NCBI GenBank assembly: GCA_050738155.1
Contig: JBOHYW010000003.1
Span: 1-58,512, forward strand
Direction: 5' to 3'
DNA: 58,512 bases
From: 66-474 sp050738155
GTDB lineage: Bacteria > Pseudomonadota > Gammaproteobacteria > Xanthomonadales > Rhodanobacteraceae
Below are positions 26,284 through 37,240 of the stretch, in pieces (positions within the stretch are counted from its first letter, which is position 1; each line of letters begins with the position of its first letter). The notes under the pieces are model-generated. The model worked only from the letters and a program-made list of their open reading frames with translations, searched no databases and was not told where the DNA came from. The position numbers were made by a program, and so were the translations under genes.

Positions 26284-27747
26284 ATGTTTCGCACTCGCGT
26301 CTTGCCGGCCGTCATCGCCGTGTCCCTGGTATCCGCTGCTGCGTTCGCCGCGCCGCCGCCGGTCAACACCCACCCCGAGCTGCAGGCGATCGTCGGCGCA
26401 GTGCAGGCGTCGAATTTGCACACGACCGACGTGAAACTGGTCGGCTTCGGTACCCGCCACACGCTGTCCACCACGACTTCAAAAACACGCGGTATCGGCG
26501 CGGCGCGACGTTGGGTCGCGGCGCAATTCAACGAAATTTCCAAGGGCTGTGGCGGCTGCCTCGAAATCGCGAAGCCCGCGCAATCATTTACCGGCTCGCG
26601 CATGCCCAAGCAAGGTGCGGAAGTGATGGACATCGTCGCGATCCAGCGTGGCACGTCCGACCCCAACCGCGTGATCGTGATGACCGCGCACCTCGATTCG
26701 CGCAACAGCAACATCATGGACGCGAAAGGCAACGCGCCGGGTGCCAATGACGACGCGGCCGGCGTGGCCGCGCTGATCGAGACGGCGCGTGTGCTTTCGC
26801 AACACAAGTTCGCCGCGACCCTGGTGTACTCGGCCGATTCCGGCGAGGAACAGGGCCTGTACGGCGGCAAGATCATCGCCCAGTACGCGGCGGATCGCGG
26901 CTGGAACGTCGAAGCCGAACTCAACAATGACATGGTCGGCAATGATCACGGCGGCAACGGCGTGTACGACCCGCACACCATTCGGGTGTTCTCGGAAGGC
27001 ACCAAGACCAACGAAACACTGAAGCAGGCCGCCTATCGCCGTTACCACGGGGGCGGGGTCGATTCGCCCTCGCGCAATATCGCCCGCTACATGCAGACGC
27101 TGGCCGATCGTTACCTCGACAATTTTCACGTGCGCATGGTTTATCGCACCGACCGCTGGGGCCGCTCGGGCGATCAGGTCCCGTTCCTCGAACAGGGTTA
27201 TCCGGCGGTGCGGCTGTCGGAATCCGCCGAAGATTACGACCGCCAGCACCAATACGTGCGCGTGGTGAAAGGCGTGCATTACGGTGACGTGATTTCCGGC
27301 GTCGATTTCGACTATCTCGCCAACGTTACGCGCCTCGATGCCATCACCATGGCTTCGCTCGCGCATGCACCGGCGCCGCCGGCCGATCTGGGCGTGAAGG
27401 GTGCCGTGGCCTACAACACCACGCTCAAGTGGAAGCCGTCGCCCGGCGCCGCGAGTTACAACGCATGGTGGCGTGAAACCACGGCACCGCAGTGGCAAAA
27501 CGTGCAGAGCGCGGGCAGTGCCGATTCGATCGTGTTGAAGAGCATCATTCTCGACGACTATTTCTTCGGCGTGTCGGCGGTCAGCAAGGATGGCTGGGAA
27601 AGCCCGGTCGAATTTCCCGGCTTCGCCGGCAGTTTCACACGTTCACCGAAACTCGGGCCGGACGGCAAACCCGTCAACGCACGTTACCCCAGCCTGTTCG
27701 GCAAGTCCGGGAGTGGCGCGGTGGGGCCGGCTTCGTGGCAGCACTGA
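26284..27747 (+). CDS. Secreted M28-family zinc aminopeptidase
   Basis: 487 residues with a Sec signal peptide (~1-22, ending AAFAAPP). The M28 catalytic domain shows the metal and catalytic motifs in order: TAHLDSRN, GANDDAAGVA, DSGEEQGLYGG (general-base Glu and ligand), ELNNDMVGND and, late, VKGVHYGDV, where the final His ligand is expected. A C-terminal segment (~365-450) looks like a fibronectin type III-like domain (LKWKPSPGAASYNAWWRE...VSAVSKDGWESP). Likely an exported broad aminopeptidase. GAGAGGGG lies before the ATG at 26284; an ATG two codons earlier is possible. Confidence 0.9.
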   Translation: MFRTRVLPAVIAVSLVSAAAFAAPPPVNTHPELQAIVGAVQASNLHTTDVKLVGFGTRHTLSTTTSKTRGIGAARRWVAAQFNEISKGCGGCLEIAKPAQSFTGSRMPKQGAEVMDIVAIQRGTSDPNRVIVMTAHLDSRNSNIMDAKGNAPGANDDAAGVAALIETARVLSQHKFAATLVYSADSGEEQGLYGGKIIAQYAADRGWNVEAELNNDMVGNDHGGNGVYDPHTIRVFSEGTKTNETLKQAAYRRYHGGGVDSPSRNIARYMQTLADRYLDNFHVRMVYRTDRWGRSGDQVPFLEQGYPAVRLSESAEDYDRQHQYVRVVKGVHYGDVISGVDFDYLANVTRLDAITMASLAHAPAPPADLGVKGAVAYNTTLKWKPSPGAASYNAWWRETTAPQWQNVQSAGSADSIVLKSIILDDYFFGVSAVSKDGWESPVEFPGFAGSFTRSPKLGPDGKPVNARYPSLFGKSGSGAVGPASWQH

Positions 27748-27795
27748 CTTGAGGGAGGCGGTCGCCTGCACGCAGGCTCCTGCAGAAGCTGCCGC

Positions 27796-27819
27796 TGTAG
27801 GAGCGAGCGTGCTCGCGAT
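27796..27819. repeat. REP-like palindrome
   Basis: TGTAGGAGCGAGCGTGCTCGCGAT, with arms GAGCGAG/GCTCGCG and a GTAG head, closely resembles the REP sequences of Pseudomonas. It lies in the 121-bp convergent gap between the M28 peptidase and hrpB. Confidence 0.75.
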
Positions 27820-27868
27820 TGGTGTGTTCTTGCGTGAGCCATCCCGGGTCGCATCGTTGATGTAAGCA

Positions 27869-30652
27869 TCACGAACGCCGTTTGGCGCGGTGCGTTGGAG
27901 TCGCAGACCAGGGATCATCGGGCCAAGGATGCTTCGGATAGCGCCCTTTCAGTTCCTTTTTTACCTCGGTGTAGGTGTGTTCCCAGAAACCGCGCAGGTC
28001 CTGGGTAACCTGGATCGGGCGGCCGGCGGGCGACAACAGGTGCAGCGTCACCGGCACACGGCCATTGACGATGCTCGGCGTTTCGGCGAGGCCGAACAAC
28101 TCCTGCAGTTTCACCGCGAGCACTGGGGATACTGCTTTGTTCCCCTCTCCCTCCGGGAGAGGGTGCCCTGAAGGGGCGGGTGAGAGTGCGCGCTCAGCCG
28201 AGGTTGCATTTCGCGAAGCCGAATCCTCACCCCCATCCCCTCTCCCGGAGGGAGAGGGGAGCAGATCGCCTACATACGCTGACGCGTAATCCAGCTTCAG
28301 CGGTCGCCCGCTGGGTACCGTGATTGCGTCGGGCGCGGCTTCGTCCAGTAATTTGCGTTGCGGCCATGTCAACAGCGTCGAGAACGCGTCCGACAATTCG
28401 TGCGCCGACAGTGCAGCGAGTTTGCGCTTGCCGGCCAGCGTGGGCGCAAGCCAGGTTTCCAGCGAATCCAGTAGCATGGAATTCGAAACGTCCGGCAAAT
28501 CCGCTTCCGGCATGGTTGCGCGCAACCAGACGAGGCGCGCACGCACGCGCGCTGTCGCGTCGCTCCACGGCAGTGCCTCGAGGCCGCGAGCACGGATCGT
28601 CGCCAACAGTGCGGACAATGCGTCTTCTGCAGTGGTGGGAACCGCGCGCCGATCCAGCACGATGGCGTCAAAGCGGGTTTCCTCGAACGCTTCCACCACG
28701 TCATTGGTGTTGACGCGCACCATGCGCACGCGCGCGAAGCGGTCGTGGTAATCGTGTTCCAGCAACGCGGCATCGAACGGGGCGGCGGCAAGAATCAGGC
28801 TGTCGCGGGTATCCAGGTGCGCTTCGATGGCGATCAACCACGGCTCGCCGAACAGCGTCGACTGTTCGTGCAACCGCGCACCGCGACCGTTTGCCAACCG
28901 ATAGCGGCGCGGGTCTTTCGCGTCCTGTCTGGCGATGCGATCCGGGAACGCATGCAACAACAGGTTGCCGACGCCCAGTACGTCCGGCGTGCCGGTGGCG
29001 GCGTGCCGCACGCCGAGGCGGCGACGCCAGCCGCGCGAGGTGTGCTCGATGGCGGACAGTGCACCGGTGTCGGCGGTGCGCGCTGCGCGTGCACCACGAT
29101 CCCGCCATGCATGCAATGCAGCCAGCCATGTACGCAAGTCGTCGTTGAATCCGCCGCGCAATGGCGAACGTGATTCCAGCAGCGCCAGCAGGTCGGCGAG
29201 CAGGGCGAGCAGGGTTTGTGGCGCGCGCAGCGCGGCGGCGGCCATGCGCGGGTGTGCGCCGAGTTGCTGCATCTTCCGGCCCAGGCCGGTGACACGCAGG
29301 TCGTCGGCGATTGCGCCGAGGCGTTGCAGAAGATCGCGCGCCTGCGCCAACGCGCCGCGCGGTGGTGGATCCAGCCAGCGCAACACGGTCACATCAGCGC
29401 CTGCGCCCCAGTTTGCGAGTTCCAGCGCCAGCCCGGACAGTTCGACCTGCGCGATTTCCGGGGTGCGCGCGGGTTCGAGGCGCTGGCTTTCGGGCCATAA
29501 CCTGTACGCGATTCCCGGCGCCGTGCGTCCGGCACGGCCAGCGCGCTGCTCGGCCGAAGCCTGTGAAATGGTGACCGTCGCCAGTTGCGACAGACCCGAG
29601 TTCGGGTCGAAACGCGGTTCACGCGCGAGGCCCGTATCGACCACCGCGCGCACGCCCGGCACCGTGATCGACGACTCGGCGACGTTGGTGGCGAGGATGA
29701 CACGGCGCGTGCCGGTGTCGGCCGGTGCGAGCGCCGCTTGTTGTTCGGCCAGTGACAATTCGCCGTGCAGTGGGAGAATTTCGATACACGTATTGCGACT
29801 CCCTTCTCCCTCCGGGTAGAGCTGCCGTCCACGGCCAAGAGCTCCGTAGTGGCGCACAGCGCCGGATGAGGGTACGGATCTTGCGCGATGTCCCGAACCC
29901 TCACTCCCAACCCCCCTCCCGGAGGGAGAGGGGAGAAATTCGCCCAGCATTCTTTGTGCTCGCGCAATCTCGCGCCGTCCCGGCAGAAACACCAACACGT
30001 CGCCGCCGGTGTCGTCCAGCGCCTGTTGGACGGCACGGCGTACACGCGACTCCAGTGTTTCTTCGCGCCGTGCCGACGGGTATTCAATTCGTACCGGGAA
30101 CGCGCGGCCTTCACTCTTCAGTACCGGCGCACGCAGCCATTGCGCAATCCGTGCGTCGTCCAACGTGGCCGACATCACCACCAGCCGCAGGTCGGGTCGC
30201 AGGCTTGCCTGCACGTCCAGCGCCAATGCCGCACCAAGGTCGCCGGCCAGATGGCGCTCGTGGAATTCGTCGAACACGATCGCGCCGATTTCGGGCAACT
30301 CCGGATCATCCTGCAGCATGCGAGTCAGGATGCCTTCGGTGACGACTTCGATACGGGTTGCCGCCGACACGCGCGATTCGAAGCGGATGCGGTAGCCGAT
30401 CGTTTGTCCGACCGCTTCGCCGCGTTGTGCGGCCATGAATTCCGCCGCCGCGCGTGCGGCGATCCGGCGAGGCTCCAGCAGCACGATTTTCCTGCCCGCC
30501 AACCATGCTTCGTCCAGCAAGGCGGGCGGCACCTGGGTGGTCTTGCCCGCGCCCGGCGGCGCCTCCAGCACCAGTCGCGGGTGCTCGCGCAGGCTGGCCC
30601 GGATGCGCGGCAGCAGCGGCGTGATGGGAAAATCGTGTTTGGCGCTGTGCAT
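27869..30652 (-). CDS. hrpB: ATP-dependent helicase HrpB with two in-frame repeat insertions
   Basis: 927 residues; HrpB proteins are usually 800-850. DEAH-type RNA helicase motifs: Walker A APPGAGKTT (31-39), DEFHERH (128-134), SAT (161-163), and the C-terminal HrpB_C region. Two low-complexity blocks, ~240-287 (PSPSGRGVGSEG...LYPEGEG) and ~798-838 (PSPSGRGDGGED...PLPEGEG), are encoded by palindromic elements and account for the extra length. Sequence resumes on both sides with family-like segments (LVFLPGRREIARAQ / EILPLHGELSLAEQQ; LAVKLQELFGLAETP). The cellular role of HrpB is poorly known. The protein may still fold if the inserts lie in loops. Confidence 0.92.
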   Translation of the reverse strand: MHSAKHDFPITPLLPRIRASLREHPRLVLEAPPGAGKTTQVPPALLDEAWLAGRKIVLLEPRRIAARAAAEFMAAQRGEAVGQTIGYRIRFESRVSAATRIEVVTEGILTRMLQDDPELPEIGAIVFDEFHERHLAGDLGAALALDVQASLRPDLRLVVMSATLDDARIAQWLRAPVLKSEGRAFPVRIEYPSARREETLESRVRRAVQQALDDTGGDVLVFLPGRREIARAQRMLGEFLPSPSGRGVGSEGSGHRARSVPSSGAVRHYGALGRGRQLYPEGEGSRNTCIEILPLHGELSLAEQQAALAPADTGTRRVILATNVAESSITVPGVRAVVDTGLAREPRFDPNSGLSQLATVTISQASAEQRAGRAGRTAPGIAYRLWPESQRLEPARTPEIAQVELSGLALELANWGAGADVTVLRWLDPPPRGALAQARDLLQRLGAIADDLRVTGLGRKMQQLGAHPRMAAAALRAPQTLLALLADLLALLESRSPLRGGFNDDLRTWLAALHAWRDRGARAARTADTGALSAIEHTSRGWRRRLGVRHAATGTPDVLGVGNLLLHAFPDRIARQDAKDPRRYRLANGRGARLHEQSTLFGEPWLIAIEAHLDTRDSLILAAAPFDAALLEHDYHDRFARVRMVRVNTNDVVEAFEETRFDAIVLDRRAVPTTAEDALSALLATIRARGLEALPWSDATARVRARLVWLRATMPEADLPDVSNSMLLDSLETWLAPTLAGKRKLAALSAHELSDAFSTLLTWPQRKLLDEAAPDAITVPSGRPLKLDYASAYVGDLLPSPSGRGDGGEDSASRNATSAERALSPAPSGHPLPEGEGNKAVSPVLAVKLQELFGLAETPSIVNGRVPVTLHLLSPAGRPIQVTQDLRGFWEHTYTEVKKELKGRYPKHPWPDDPWSATPTHRAKRRS
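28142..28261. repeat. Palindromic element inserted in frame in hrpB (copy 1)
   Basis: Ends are CCCCTCTCCCTCCGGGAGAGG and its counterpart CCCCTCTCCCGGAGGGAGAG, each palindromic, about 75 bp apart. 120 bp, a multiple of three, so the hrpB frame is kept. Encodes hrpB residues ~798-838. Confidence 0.85.
29800..29935. repeat. Palindromic element inserted in frame in hrpB (copy 2)
   Basis: CCCTTCTCCCTCCGGGTAGAG at one end and CCCTCCCGGAGGGAGAGGGG at the other flank about 90 bp that differ in sequence from copy 1. Encodes hrpB residues ~240-287, between helicase domains 1 and 2. Confidence 0.85.
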
Positions 30653-30718
30653 TCGATCATTTTAGGAGCATGCGGATCATCCGCCGCCCTGTTGAGTAGT
30701 GGTGCAGTTTGAATATTT

Positions 30719-30832
30719 TCCGTTCGCGTTGAGCCCTTCGACAGGCTCAGGACTGGCTACGCGCGCAGCGGGCGGAGTCGAAACGCAAACCGCCCTTCGA
30801 CTTCGGCCCTTTCGGGCCTATGCTCAGAGCTT
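30719..30832. repeat. GTCGAAG-type intergenic repeat (copy 3)
   Basis: Contains CCCTTCGACAGGCTCAG, GGAGTCGAAACGC, CTTCGACTTCGG and CCTATGCTCAG; a divergent copy of the family at 8125, 15944 and 34649. Lies in the hrpB-tatD gap. Confidence 0.7.
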
Positions 30833-30921
30833 GCCCCGGACGCGAACCGGGGGCGACCGGGATTTCAAGGCAGCCGCCTGTTGTGCAAGGCGGCCGCCAG
30901 ATGCCGGGATCGGTTTGTTAC

Positions 30922-30949
30922 GATTCCCGTCTCCCGATTCCCGTCTCCC
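30922..30949. repeat. Two tandem 14-bp repeats directly before tatD
   Basis: GATTCCCGTCTCCC occurs twice in tandem and ends three bases before the tatD ATG, where a ribosome binding site would be expected. Each unit is two degenerate heptamers related to GAGTCCC. Confidence 0.85.
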
Positions 30950-30952
30950 ACC

Positions 30953-31747
30953 ATGCACCTGATCGACATCGGCGCCAACCTGACCCACGAATCGTTTCGC
31001 CGTGATTTCGACGCGGTGTTGCAACGCGCTCGCGAGCACGGCGTGGAACGGGTGATTGTCACCGGCGCGTCGCGTGAAGGCAGCGAACACGCGCTGGAAC
31101 TCGCACGCGCGCACCCGGCCATGTTGCATGCGACCGCCGGGGTGCATCCGCACCATGCCGGTGATTACGGCGAGGAAACCGACGGATTGTTGCGGGCGCT
31201 GTTGCGTGAGCCTGAAGTCGTCGCGGTCGGCGAAACCGGACTCGATTATTTCCGGGATCTTTCGCCGCGACCGGCGCAACGCGCGGCGTTCGAGAAGCAG
31301 CTCGCGATTGCGGTTGACATGGAGAAACCATTGTTCCTGCACCAGCGCGACGCGCACGATGATTTCCTCGCGTTGCTGAAGGCCGCGCGGGACCGGGTTC
31401 CCGCGGTGGTGGTGCATTGCTTCACCGACCAGCGCCGCGCCTTGTTCGATTACCTCGACCTCGATTGCCATATCGGCATCACCGGCTGGATTTGCGATGA
31501 ACGTCGCGGCCTGCACCTGCGCGAGTTGGTGCGCGAAATTCCGGCCAACCGCCTGTTGCTGGAAACCGACGCGCCGTATCTGTTGCCGCGCGACATCCGC
31601 CCGCCGCCGCCCGATCGGCGCAACGAACCAATGTATCTCGCGCACATTTGCGAAGTCGTTGCTGGCCTGCGCGGCGAGACGCCGGATGCGACAGCCACGA
31701 ACGCGACGGCGACCACGCGCGCATTTTTCAATTTGCGTAACGAGTAG
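30953..31747 (+). CDS. tatD: TatD family 3'-5' exonuclease / metal-dependent hydrolase
   Basis: 264-residue TIM-barrel hydrolase. The start MHLIDIGANLTHESFRRD and the motifs TAGVHPHHA, VAVGETGLDYFRD (metal-ligand Glu), LFLHQRDAHDDF, VHCFTD and ETDAPYLLPRD match TatD itself rather than the YcfH or YjjV paralogues. TatD is a Mg-dependent DNase/RNase linked to repair of oxidised DNA. It has no twin-arginine translocation neighbours here. The leader lacks a ribosome binding site because tandem repeats occupy the position. The TAG stop lies inside the GTAG end of a miniature element. Confidence 0.92.
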   Translation: MHLIDIGANLTHESFRRDFDAVLQRAREHGVERVIVTGASREGSEHALELARAHPAMLHATAGVHPHHAGDYGEETDGLLRALLREPEVVAVGETGLDYFRDLSPRPAQRAAFEKQLAIAVDMEKPLFLHQRDAHDDFLALLKAARDRVPAVVVHCFTDQRRALFDYLDLDCHIGITGWICDERRGLHLRELVREIPANRLLLETDAPYLLPRDIRPPPPDRRNEPMYLAHICEVVAGLRGETPDATATNATATTRAFFNLRNE

Positions 31748-31834
31748 GTTGGGCTGAGCCGGCTTCATCGGCGAAGCCCAACACGGGCGGAGCAAGGCGC
31801 TGGGGTTCGCATGAAGCCGCTCACCCCAGCCTAC
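31744..31834. repeat. GTAG-ended miniature element (copy 2)
   Basis: GTAGGTTGGGCTGAGC at the left and GCTCACCCCAGCCTAC at the right are imperfect inverted ends. The interior shares GCCGGCTTCATCGGCG...AAGCCCAACA with the element at 37241. The left end provides the tatD stop codon. Confidence 0.75.
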
Positions 31835-31897
31835 GAAGCTGGGTGGGAGCGGCCCATGGCCGCGATAAGACCCCACGGTGGAACGCATGGCGCGCTC

Positions 31898-32671
31898 CTA
31901 CCAGACGCGTCCGGCCCGAATCGCCAATCGCCAACGCACTGGTCGCACGCGGTCTGGATCGTTCCATGCAGCGATCAGCTCGTCGGTGATTGCCGCGATG
32001 GCGTCGAGTCCGGTCTCCTTGTGATAACGCTGGGCGGCCGACCACGAAGTGAGGTAGGCGAGCAACTGCCGGGCGTTCCAGTCGACGCGTAGTTCCATGG
32101 TTGGTATGGAAACGGGGGTGAACGGCAACTCGATGGATGCATAACCTTCATCGACCAGGCGCCGTTCCGGCGGCCAGTAGCTGCCAAGCGTATCGTCATA
32201 CAGATGCGCGATCACCGCATCGACGGCGGGCGACACGTTGCAATTGGCGTAACACCACGCGGCGAACAGCGCGCCGGGTTTGGCGACGCGCTGCACTTCG
32301 GCGACGAACGCCGGCAGGTCGAACCAGTGCAGCGCCTGCGCGACAGTGATCGCGTCGACCGAGCGATCGTCGCTGCTCGTTCGATAGCCGCCGCCGTCCC
32401 CGGCAGAAAAATTCCGTGGCTCGACGCGGTAGTCGATATTCGGTTTCGCTTCGGCGTTGCCGATCTGTCTTGCGCTCGGGTCGGTTGCGATCACGCAGCC
32501 GAAACGCCGTGCCAGTGCGATGCTGGCCTGGCCGCTGCCGCAGCCAGCATCCCAGCAGATATCGCGTGCAGGTGCCGCGCTCGCTAGCCAGTCGAACAAT
32601 GCGTCCGGATAATGCGGCCGCGCCTTGGCGTACAGGTCGGCGTGGCCGGAGAAATGATCCTTGAAGCTCAT
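31898..32671 (-). CDS. Class I SAM-dependent methyltransferase (Methyltransf_11 type)
   Basis: 257 residues. Motif I is CWDAGCGSGQASIALARRFGCVIATDPS (~38-65), followed by DAITVAQALHWFDLPAFVAEVQRVAKPGALFAAWCY, typical of small-molecule or lipid methyltransferases. The start MSFKDHFSGHADLYAKARPHYP is characteristic of the family. Substrate cannot be deduced. It is convergent with tatD and downstream of rluE across an unusually AT-rich 214-bp gap. Confidence 0.88.
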   Translation of the reverse strand: MSFKDHFSGHADLYAKARPHYPDALFDWLASAAPARDICWDAGCGSGQASIALARRFGCVIATDPSARQIGNAEAKPNIDYRVEPRNFSAGDGGGYRTSSDDRSVDAITVAQALHWFDLPAFVAEVQRVAKPGALFAAWCYANCNVSPAVDAVIAHLYDDTLGSYWPPERRLVDEGYASIELPFTPVSIPTMELRVDWNARQLLAYLTSWSAAQRYHKETGLDAIAAITDELIAAWNDPDRVRPVRWRLAIRAGRVW

Positions 32672-32885
32672 GATCGAGTTTTGTGAAAGAGCGGTTTCGG
32701 ACGCGGATTTACTCGGGTGACGATCAGGAATTCATTTCTCTTCGGCTCGCGTACATACATGTCTGCTCTTGGAAGCAGTGGACCAATCCAGCATTTCTCG
32801 GCAAGAGCCAATCCAGGCAGAACAGACCGAGAGTTTTTATCCGTGTAGATCCGTGTCAAAAGCATTTCGCTTTGGAATCGCAAAC
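32672..32885. other. AT-richer gap between rluE and the methyltransferase gene
   Basis: Noticeably richer in A+T than its surroundings. It includes ATCCGTGT units (TTTATCCGTGTAGATCCGTG at ~32837-32856) related to the repeats at 37.4 kb. A 65-codon frame on the minus strand (32668-32865, stop overlapping the methyltransferase start) is open, but part of it is repeat-derived and it is not accepted as a gene. Confidence 0.5.
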
Positions 32886-33425
32886 CTACAAGCACCGCCA
32901 TTGCCCCGGCGACAATTCGCCGAGTGCGTAATCGCCGATACGTGTGCGGATCAGGCGCAGGGTCGGCAGCCCGACCGCGGCGGCCATGCGCCGCACCTGG
33001 CGGTTGCGACCCTCGCGGATGCTGAGTTCCAGCCATGCGTCCGGCACGGTTTTGCGAAAACGCACCGGCGGGTCGCGCGGCCACAGCCAAGCCGGCGCGT
33101 GTGCCAGCGCGCGTGCCTCGGCCGGTCGAGTGATGCCGTCCTTGAGTTCGACACCACGACGCAACCGTTGCAGGGCGGCTTCATCCGGCGTGCCTTCGAC
33201 TTGCGCCAGATACGTTTTCGCCACTTTGTGGCGCGGATCGGTGAGGTGGTGCGCCAGCGCGCCGTCGTCGGTCAGCAGCAGCAAGCCTTCCGAGTCGTAA
33301 TCGAGCCGACCAGCGGGGTACACGTCCGGTGGCAAGCCAAACTCCGCCAGCGTGCGCCGCGGTGTGGTACTGCGGTCGGTGAACTGGCACAACACGTTGA
33401 AGGGTTTGTTGAACAGGACGAGCAT
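32886..33425 (-). CDS. rluE: 23S rRNA pseudouridine synthase RluE
   Basis: 179-residue RsuA/RluE-family enzyme lacking the N-terminal S4 domain. The catalytic Asp is in GRLDYDSEGLLLLT (~39-52), the KTYLAQVEG motif follows, and IREGRNRQVRRMAAAVGLPTLRLIRTRIG is the C-terminal signature. RluE modifies U2457 (E. coli numbering) near the peptidyl-transferase centre. Length is near the family norm. Confidence 0.9.
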   Translation of the reverse strand: MLVLFNKPFNVLCQFTDRSTTPRRTLAEFGLPPDVYPAGRLDYDSEGLLLLTDDGALAHHLTDPRHKVAKTYLAQVEGTPDEAALQRLRRGVELKDGITRPAEARALAHAPAWLWPRDPPVRFRKTVPDAWLELSIREGRNRQVRRMAAAVGLPTLRLIRTRIGDYALGELSPGQWRCL

Positions 33426-33497
33426 TGTCGGGGTCCGTCGATGGAAGCCTTCACCCGTTCACCCTTCAGACAAGCCCTGGGCGAACGGATGAATGCA

Positions 33498-34583
33498 TCA
33501 TTGTACGGATGCGGCTGTCGCTGGCGATGCTTTGGCTGTCGCGGCCGGCATGCCGTCGGTATTTGCGTCGGGTGCGGTCACGCTGTAGCCGCGCGCCTGC
33601 AGGGCCGCGAGATAACCGCTCGGATCGAGCACGTCGTGCATCGGCAGCACTGCAAAAATCTGCGCGTTCGATGCGAGCGCCGCCTCCGCCGCACCCAACC
33701 AGCGATTCTTGACTCGTTCGGGCAAATTGTCGATGCCGAGCGATTTGGCGAAACCGGCGCCGGTGATCGCCGATTTGCAGATGCTGCGATAGTCGCGCCC
33801 CGGCAACGTGCGCAGCGCCTGGATGTTGCCGGTGGCCCACGCATTCGCGCGTGCGCGGATCGCGGGAATCCGGTCCTCGACCACGCTGAGCACTTGGCTG
33901 AAGCATGCAACGCCCGCGGGGCTTTGCGCCTCGAATGTCTTGATTGCGCTGTGTGGGTGGCGGATTTCGAGCGTGGTATCGGGTTGCACGGTTTTTATAC
34001 CGTATTGCTTCGCGAGTGCGGCAATTTTGTCGTCGACTGCACCGTTGCCGTGCAGGCCGTTGGCGTTCAGCGCCTTCTTCAACAGTTTCGATGCCGCCAG
34101 GATCGGCCGGTAGCGTTCGATACCGCGGTCGCTGCCGAAGTAGCGCTGTTTTTGCACCCGCCAGCGTGCATACAACGGTGGTGGCAGTACATCCATCAGC
34201 GTTTTGCCATCGGGGTTGCGTTGCGCGTGATAAACGGGCAACAACAGAAACAATTTGCTGAACCAGTTGGCGTCGACTTTCAATTTGACATCGGGTGATT
34301 CGAGCACTGCCTGCGACCCGGCGATGACTCGTGCGACCTGGCTCGATCGCCACTCGATGCCGGCCGGCAAGGTGGGCACGACCCCGAGTATCCACATCAC
34401 GTGATCGCCCAGGCTCACCTTCCACAACCCCGGGCCCGGTACCACGCCGGTGACGGTGATGGCTCGCAGGGTGGTGATGGAAGGTGTGGACGCGGGTTCG
34501 GCAGTATCTGGCGGTGGCGTGACGGTTTGCGCGGACGCGCCAATGCAAGCGAGCAAGAAGGCGATAGCGAGGGTGATGCGCAT
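33498..34583 (-). CDS. TraB/GumN family exported protein (degenerate metal motif)
   Basis: 361 residues with a Sec signal peptide (~1-19, LAIAFLLACIGASAQ). Homology to TraB/GumN (Tiki-like) is seen in LWKVSLGDHVMWILGVVPTLPAGIEWRS and in the C-terminal NAQIFAVLPMHDVLDPSGYLAALQARGYSV. In catalytically competent members the first motif reads G-x-x-H; here it is GVVP, so a proposed metal-binding His is missing. GumN-like proteins of Xanthomonadales often have this form. Function unknown. ATG at 34583 is preferred to one nine codons upstream. Confidence 0.78.
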   Translation of the reverse strand: MRITLAIAFLLACIGASAQTVTPPPDTAEPASTPSITTLRAITVTGVVPGPGLWKVSLGDHVMWILGVVPTLPAGIEWRSSQVARVIAGSQAVLESPDVKLKVDANWFSKLFLLLPVYHAQRNPDGKTLMDVLPPPLYARWRVQKQRYFGSDRGIERYRPILAASKLLKKALNANGLHGNGAVDDKIAALAKQYGIKTVQPDTTLEIRHPHSAIKTFEAQSPAGVACFSQVLSVVEDRIPAIRARANAWATGNIQALRTLPGRDYRSICKSAITGAGFAKSLGIDNLPERVKNRWLGAAEAALASNAQIFAVLPMHDVLDPSGYLAALQARGYSVTAPDANTDGMPAATAKASPATAASVQ

Positions 34584-34648
34584 GCTGCAATGATCGCAGG
34601 ACAAGATCACAAGTTCCTGTCGTTTGTAGTTGCGGAAACTTCAAATTT

Positions 34649-34748
34649 CCGTTCGACCTGAGCGTAGGCGCGAAGCGCCGAAGTCGAAGGACAATGGCAA
34701 GACGCTTCGACTTCGCGGCCTGAGGGCCGTTACGCTCAGCGCGAATGG
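34649..34748. repeat. GTCGAAG-type intergenic repeat (copy 4)
   Basis: Begins CCGTTCGACCTGAGCGTAGG and ends ACGCTCAGCGCGAATGG, with GAAGTCGAAGGACAATGGC and CTTCGACTTCGCGG inside. It lies between the GumN-like gene and icd. Confidence 0.75.
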
Positions 34749-34855
34749 ATGTCCAGGATTATTAGCCGAGGTACTGCCGAGTAGCCGTCCCGCTTGGCGG
34801 AACGTACGCAACCCGCGACAATGCCGGTTTGCATACGCGCGCCAAGGAGTCCTCG

Positions 34856-37093
<2,238 letters not shown>

Positions 37094-37240
37094 ATTTCAC
37101 GCGCGTAGGGTGGAATCGGCGCAGTGATCAATTCCTTTTGTATAAAAGCAATCTGTCCGCAAAGAACGCAAATGAACGCAAAGAAGAGCTGATCGAATTT
37201 CTCTTCGCGTGCTTGGCGTCCTTTGCGGATGAAAGCTTCT

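Noticed and set aside
32668..32865. 65-codon minus-strand frame whose stop overlaps the methyltransferase start (ATGA)
   Set aside because: Part of it is encoded by ATCCGTG repeats and no family is recognised; overlap alone is weak evidence.
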